A DNA stretch of 32,718 nucleotides. Source: Candidatus Methanoperedentaceae archaeon HGW-Methanoperedenaceae-1. GTDB lineage: Archaea > Halobacteriota > Methanosarcinia > Methanosarcinales > Methanoperedenaceae. The position numbers were made by a program, and so were the translations under genes. The DNA lies in NCBI GenBank assembly GCA_002839545.1, contig PGYG01000003.1, positions 1 to 32,718 on the forward strand, written 5' to 3'. This document shows positions 28,530-32,718 of this stretch, in pieces (position 1 is the first letter of the stretch; each line of letters starts with the position of its first letter). Below the pieces are notes generated by a model. The model was not told where the DNA came from, did not search any database, and was given only the letters and a program-made list of their open reading frames with translations.

Positions 28530-29671
28530 GTTTATCTGAAAAAACCATCGAGGAGGCTGTTCTAAATCTCCCCCTGCCAGAGAAGATTATCAGTAACCTG
28601 CTTGGCGAACTCAATAAGACAAAGGTTACCAGGAAACAGCTGGACGTTATAATCGAACGTATCCTGGCAGCGTATGAAAATTCCAAGATTCCTGCATGCG
28701 AGGCAGCAGGCGTGGTTTCCGCCCAGTCAATTGGCGAACCGGGCACACAGATGACAATGAGGACATTCCACTATGCTGGTGTTGCAGAAATAAACGTCAC
28801 ACTCGGTTTGCCGCGTTTGATAGAAATAGTGGATGCAAGGAAAAACCCCAGTACTCCTATGATGACGATTTTTCTTGAGAAGGATTTCGCTCATGACAGG
28901 GATAAGGCGCGCGACCTTGCATGGAAAATTGAAGGTACGTATATTACTGCGCTTGGAAGTGTGTCCACAGACATCAACGAGATGAAAATAATAATCGAAT
29001 TGAACAAAAAAGCACTTAGCCAGCGAAGTATTTCAGTGGAAGAACTGGCAGGAAAAATCGAAGAGGAACTCGGTGTTCCTGTTCAAACAACTGATAATAC
29101 CCTGATGTTGGGTCCCGAAGAGCCATCGTACAGGCAGTTGCTCCAGCTTGGCAAACAGCTCCAGACGATTACGCTAAAAGGTATCAAGGGAATTAAAAGA
29201 GTCGTTATCCGGAAAGAGGATAGCGGCGAATACGTGTTATACACTGAAGGGTCAGAACTCAAACTGGTTCTTTCCATAGAAGGCGTGGACGCTACAAGGA
29301 CAAGGACAAATAACGTCAATGAGATCTATGAGGTAATGGGAATTGAGGCAGGAAGAGCTGCCCTGATACATGAAGCCACAGAAACACTCAATGAGCAGGG
29401 TCTTACGGTGGATATACGCCATATCATGCTTGTATCTGATATCATGACCGTGGATGGTGAAGTTAAGTCGATAGGAAGACACGGTATATCAGGCGAGAAA
29501 GCAAGTGTTCTTGCAAGGGCTGCTTTTGAGGTAACCGTGAATCACCTCCTGGACTCCGGTATAGCAGGGGATGTTGATGAACTCAGGGGCGTGACCGAAA
29601 ATGTAATAGTCGGGCAGCCTATTAGGTTAGGAACCGGAAATGTTAAACTAATTTCTAAAAAAGCCACATAG
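28526..29671 (+). CDS. rpoA2: RNA polymerase subunit A''
   Basis: GVVSAQSIGEPGTQMTMRTFHYAGVAEINVTLGLPRLIEIVDARKNPSTPMMTI. ATGA overlap with rpoA1. Confidence 0.98.
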   Translation: MSLSEKTIEEAVLNLPLPEKIISNLLGELNKTKVTRKQLDVIIERILAAYENSKIPACEAAGVVSAQSIGEPGTQMTMRTFHYAGVAEINVTLGLPRLIEIVDARKNPSTPMMTIFLEKDFAHDRDKARDLAWKIEGTYITALGSVSTDINEMKIIIELNKKALSQRSISVEELAGKIEEELGVPVQTTDNTLMLGPEEPSYRQLLQLGKQLQTITLKGIKGIKRVVIRKEDSGEYVLYTEGSELKLVLSIEGVDATRTRTNNVNEIYEVMGIEAGRAALIHEATETLNEQGLTVDIRHIMLVSDIMTVDGEVKSIGRHGISGEKASVLARAAFEVTVNHLLDSGIAGDVDELRGVTENVIVGQPIRLGTGNVKLISKKAT

Positions 29672-29683
29672 AGGAGATAATTT

Positions 29684-29971
29684 ATGGAAACAGATATAAA
29701 TAAAGTACTGCGAAGCGTTCTCTCGACAGGTAAGGTTGTTATTGGTACAAAACAATCAATAAATGCCGTGAAGGACGGTAAAGCACAGGTTGTCGTAGTA
29801 TCATCCAATTGTCCCGAAAAAACACTGGATGAGATAAAGGGTGTACCCCTTGTAAGATTCCCGGAATCTGGTGTTGAGATGGGTGCCGCTTGCGGCAAAC
29901 CTTTTCCTATTACTGTAATGGCAGTAGAGGAGACGGGTGATTCGGATATACTCTCTTTTGGGAGCAGTTAA
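29684..29971 (+). CDS. rpl30e: Ribosomal protein L30e
   Basis: DINKVLRSVLSTGKVVIGTKQSINAVKDGKAQVVVVSSNCP; canonical position. Confidence 0.95.
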   Translation: METDINKVLRSVLSTGKVVIGTKQSINAVKDGKAQVVVVSSNCPEKTLDEIKGVPLVRFPESGVEMGAACGKPFPITVMAVEETGDSDILSFGSS

Positions 29972-30399
29972 TGAGTGAAGTCAGGTTAAACAGTGATGGA
30001 ATAAGGTATATTGCATTATTTGAAAGCCTGACAGGAGCACAGGCAAAGGATTGTTACGAGGATACCGATGGAAGGTTAATCTTCGTTGTTAAGAACGGGA
30101 ATATGGGTATCGCCATCGGAAAAGGTGGAGAACATATAAACCGTGTCAAGAAGTCAATAGGTAAGAATATTGAAATTATCGAACATTCGGATGACCCTGT
30201 TGAGTTCGTGAAAAATGCTTTTCATCCGGTTTCTGTAAAAAAAGTTGATGTGGTTTCTAAGGATGACAAGCGCATAGCTTATGTAGAGGTACTTACTAAA
30301 GAGAAAGGCCTTGCAATTGGCAGAGATGGCAAGAATATTGAGAAAATAAAAAAAATCTGCCGAAGACATCATAATATAGACGATGTGATTATCCAGTAA
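29971..30399 (+). CDS. nusA: NusA-like KH-domain transcription factor
   Basis: Two KH-type motifs ([32 protein letters not shown]); archaeal NusA size and position. Confidence 0.95.
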   Translation: MSEVRLNSDGIRYIALFESLTGAQAKDCYEDTDGRLIFVVKNGNMGIAIGKGGEHINRVKKSIGKNIEIIEHSDDPVEFVKNAFHPVSVKKVDVVSKDDKRIAYVEVLTKEKGLAIGRDGKNIEKIKKICRRHHNIDDVIIQ

Positions 30400-30452
30400 T
30401 TAATATAGCAATCCCCGTAATTAATAACGGGTATTGGAGGAATGAAAACTTC

Positions 30453-30881
30453 ATGGGAAAAGGAATGTATGCGGCTCGCAAGTTACAAAGCGATCATAAG
30501 AATTTCAGATGGAAAGATAGGGATTATAGCAGGCGCGCCCTTAGTCTTGATATTAAGGCTGACCCGCTTGGCGGATCACCACAGGCGCGGGGCATTGCAC
30601 TTGAAAAAGTCGGTGTTGAGGCTAAACAGCCAAATTCGGCAATCCGGAAATGTATAAGGTTACAGCTTATTAAAAACGGGAAACAGATTACTGCTTTCTG
30701 TCCGGGTGACGGCGCGATTAATTTCATTGATGAACACGATGAGGTTCTCGTTGAGCGAATAGGCGGACGAATGGGCGGTGCCAAGGGAGATATCCCGGGG
30801 GTACGCTGGAAGGTAACTGCTGTTAATGACATGGATCTCAGACAGATGGTTATTGGCAAGAAGGAAAAACCGGTGAGGTAA
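30453..30881 (+). CDS. rps12: Ribosomal protein S12
   Basis: [49 protein letters not shown]. Confidence 0.98.
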   Translation: MGKGMYAARKLQSDHKNFRWKDRDYSRRALSLDIKADPLGGSPQARGIALEKVGVEAKQPNSAIRKCIRLQLIKNGKQITAFCPGDGAINFIDEHDEVLVERIGGRMGGAKGDIPGVRWKVTAVNDMDLRQMVIGKKEKPVR

Positions 30882-30882
30882 T

Positions 30883-31443
30883 ATGCAGAAATTGTTTGGA
30901 AAATGGGATTTTACTGAGGTTGAGGTTACAGATGTTGGAGTCAGGAATTATATTGATCTCACACCGACATCAGTTCCGCATTCAGGCGGTAAGAATTCTA
31001 AACAGCAGTTTGCCAAGTCAACCTTGAACATTGTCGAGCGGCTTATTAATAAGTTAATGAGGGAAGAGCATAATACCGGTCAGAAGATAACGGTTTATAA
31101 GAATGTTAAATCGTCTTTTGAGATCATTAATAAAAAGACTGGACAGAATCCTATACAGGTACTGGTTAATGCAATTGCAAATGCCGGACCGAGAGAGGAA
31201 ACTGTGAGACTGCGGTATGGCGGCATTGCTGTCCCGAAAGCTGTTGATGTAGCACCCCAGCGCAGAGTGGATACGGCACTCAGGCTGATTTCAGAAGGTG
31301 CGCACAAGGCTTCATTTACTACAAAGAAACCGTTACCGAATTCTATTGCAGATGAGATTATTTCAGCAGCCACATGGGATGTTAAAGGCTATGCAATGGG
31401 CAAGAAGGATAACATGGAACGTGTTTCAAAGGCAGCACGGTAA
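30883..31443 (+). CDS. rps7: Ribosomal protein S7
   Basis: KVIERLINK-like ([20 protein letters not shown]), [26 protein letters not shown]; follows rps12. Confidence 0.98.
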   Translation: MQKLFGKWDFTEVEVTDVGVRNYIDLTPTSVPHSGGKNSKQQFAKSTLNIVERLINKLMREEHNTGQKITVYKNVKSSFEIINKKTGQNPIQVLVNAIANAGPREETVRLRYGGIAVPKAVDVAPQRRVDTALRLISEGAHKASFTTKKPLPNSIADEIISAATWDVKGYAMGKKDNMERVSKAAR

Positions 31444-31456
31444 ATATTGTATTGTT

Positions 31457-31494
31457 GCATAGCCTGTAATGGGTTATGCGAATCTCTTTTTTTT
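31457..31494 (+). terminator. Hairpin plus T8 tract downstream of rps7
   Basis: Stem GCATAGCC (31457-31464)/GGTTATGC (31472-31479), one G-U pair, 7-nt loop; TTTTTTTT at 31487-31494. Confidence 0.6.
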
Positions 31495-31593
31495 CTTGGA
31501 ATCAGTCAGGGTTCCATGTGGTTTTATGTTAATTGTTTTAAGAATAGTATACGATACGACCTTTCAAATCTATATCCAAACCAAACCGGAAAC

Positions 31594-31603
31594 AAATATA
31601 TAA
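31594..31603 (+). promoter_or_regulatory. Candidate TATA box for the terminal secreted-protein gene
   Basis: AAATATATAA, 33 nt upstream of ATG 31637, downstream of the rps7 terminator. Confidence 0.5.
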
Positions 31604-31636
31604 GAACAAAACGTAATTGTAATCGGGTGGTTAATT

Positions 31637-32718
31637 ATGAAACGGTATATATTAGTAATTTTTATAGCTGCCTGTCTGCTTATTTCCATATCCGGACCTG
31701 TTATTGCCCGGATGGGCGGCGGTTCTATGGGGGGAGGGCAGATGGGAGAAAGAGGAAGAGCTTTTGATATGATGAATCAAGGCATGGGATTAAGGGGCGG
31801 TCAGGGCATGCATGGTCTTGGTTTCATGCATTCCGGTGAAAATGCCTTCGGAGAATATGTGACTTTTACAGTTGATAACCGGACAGGAAATGTAATTGAT
31901 TATGGTGTTGCAGGAATCCCGTTGTTTGATATTGGTATTGCGGACTTTAGTTATGACTCCACAACCGAAGCGGGGTCTATAACAAGAATATCAAATACAG
32001 ATGGTTCGATATTGGTACAGCTTCATGATAACCCGGCAGGGATAATCAATATCATAACAAATAAAAACATATCTGTAACATTCACACTCGCAGACGGTGT
32101 GAATGCTTCAAAGGAGGATAAACTTGTTAAGATAGAGTCTGGCAGTCTTGTCGCGTATATCGCAGGTACAGGAATTATCACAACGTCTGTAAGCAGCACG
32201 GCGGTTGTAGTTGAGGCATCAGGGGATAGCGCGATGGTTTTCCGTGCTTCACCTGTCAACATGCCAATGTTCGATAATATGGGGCAAAGGTTTTCACAGG
32301 AGATTGCCGGAAACAGGCTTGGGATGGAGATAGCATTCGGGCGCAACAGGACTTATAATGCTATTAATTATTCAGCAGATATGCATGTGAGGGTCCAGGC
32401 AATGGAACAGGACCGCATAAGAATGTTTGTTAACTCAACTGACCCGACAGGACGTGTTATCAGTATGAATCTTGATAATTCGTCTCTGGTGATTGGCGCG
32501 CGTGAAAGGCTGAGAATCCATTATGACGGTACGCCGCTGCAGTGTGTGAATGACCCGAACATTGTGTTTAATGGGACAGACCGTCCCCTTTGCTGGATAT
32601 CGCAGGAACAGGATAGAGCAAGGGCACAGGTTATGATACATGTTCCTGATTTTTCGGAGCATACTATTGATATTGTGGTTGAGCCGGAAGAACCTGTAAC
32701 GCAGGAAACACCTGAACC
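31637..32718 (+). CDS. Secreted protein with Met/Gly-rich N-terminal region, 3'-truncated by the window
   Basis: Manual translation is open to the window end: MKRYILVIFIAACLLISISGPVIARMGGGSMGGGQMGERGRAFDMMNQGMGLRGGQGMHGLGFMHSGENAFGEYVTFTVDNRTGNVIDYGVAG... Signal peptide, GGTGG SD and TATA. Missing from the supplied ORF track. Confidence 0.85.
   Translation, partial: MKRYILVIFIAACLLISISGPVIARMGGGSMGGGQMGERGRAFDMMNQGMGLRGGQGMHGLGFMHSGENAFGEYVTFTVDNRTGNVIDYGVAGIPLFDIGIADFSYDSTTEAGSITRISNTDGSILVQLHDNPAGIINIITNKNISVTFTLADGVNASKEDKLVKIESGSLVAYIAGTGIITTSVSSTAVVVEASGDSAMVFRASPVNMPMFDNMGQRFSQEIAGNRLGMEIAFGRNRTYNAINYSADMHVRVQAMEQDRIRMFVNSTDPTGRVISMNLDNSSLVIGARERLRIHYDGTPLQCVNDPNIVFNGTDRPLCWISQEQDRARAQVMIHVPDFSEHTIDIVVEPEEPVTQETPE

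Noticed and set aside
31447-31767. 106-aa ORF after rps7
   Set aside because: Overlaps the terminator hairpin, the promoter and the out-of-frame start of the real secreted-protein gene; Cys/Phe-rich translation without domain features.

Overview
Archaeal chromosome segment, most like a Methanosarcinales/Methanoperedens-type euryarchaeon (inferred from gene content, not searched). Left to right it contains: a 5'-truncated RhuM-family ORF; a large lipoprotein built from about 22 repeats of ~36 aa; a minus-strand operon of a Cys-motif microprotein, a thioredoxin and an MBL-fold nuclease-like protein; a pstS-pstC-pstA-pstB-phoU phosphate operon; a ClC-CBS channel; small DUF and zinc-ribbon proteins; a winged-helix regulator that appears frameshifted near its N-terminus; a cluster of ferredoxin, divergent FtsZ/tubulin-like GTPase and DUF11 surface protein; nadC and nadX; a tatC with an unusual extracytoplasmic insertion; a PDZ-containing site-2 protease; cutA; a KaiC-like ATPase; tpiA; an intron-containing tRNA-Lys(UUU) directly upstream of rpoH; the RNA polymerase/ribosomal operon rpoH-B''-B'-A'-A''-rpl30e-nusA-rps12-rps7; a hairpin plus T8 terminator; and a Met/Gly-rich secreted protein that runs off the end and is missing from the ORF track. 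Most of the window is conserved housekeeping sequence. The best candidates for new biology are the repeat lipoprotein, the FtsZ-like/DUF11/ferredoxin cluster, the Cys microprotein upstream of thioredoxin, the modified TatC, and the secreted protein found where EF-2 is usually encoded. No CRISPR array, rRNA or clear transposon was seen.
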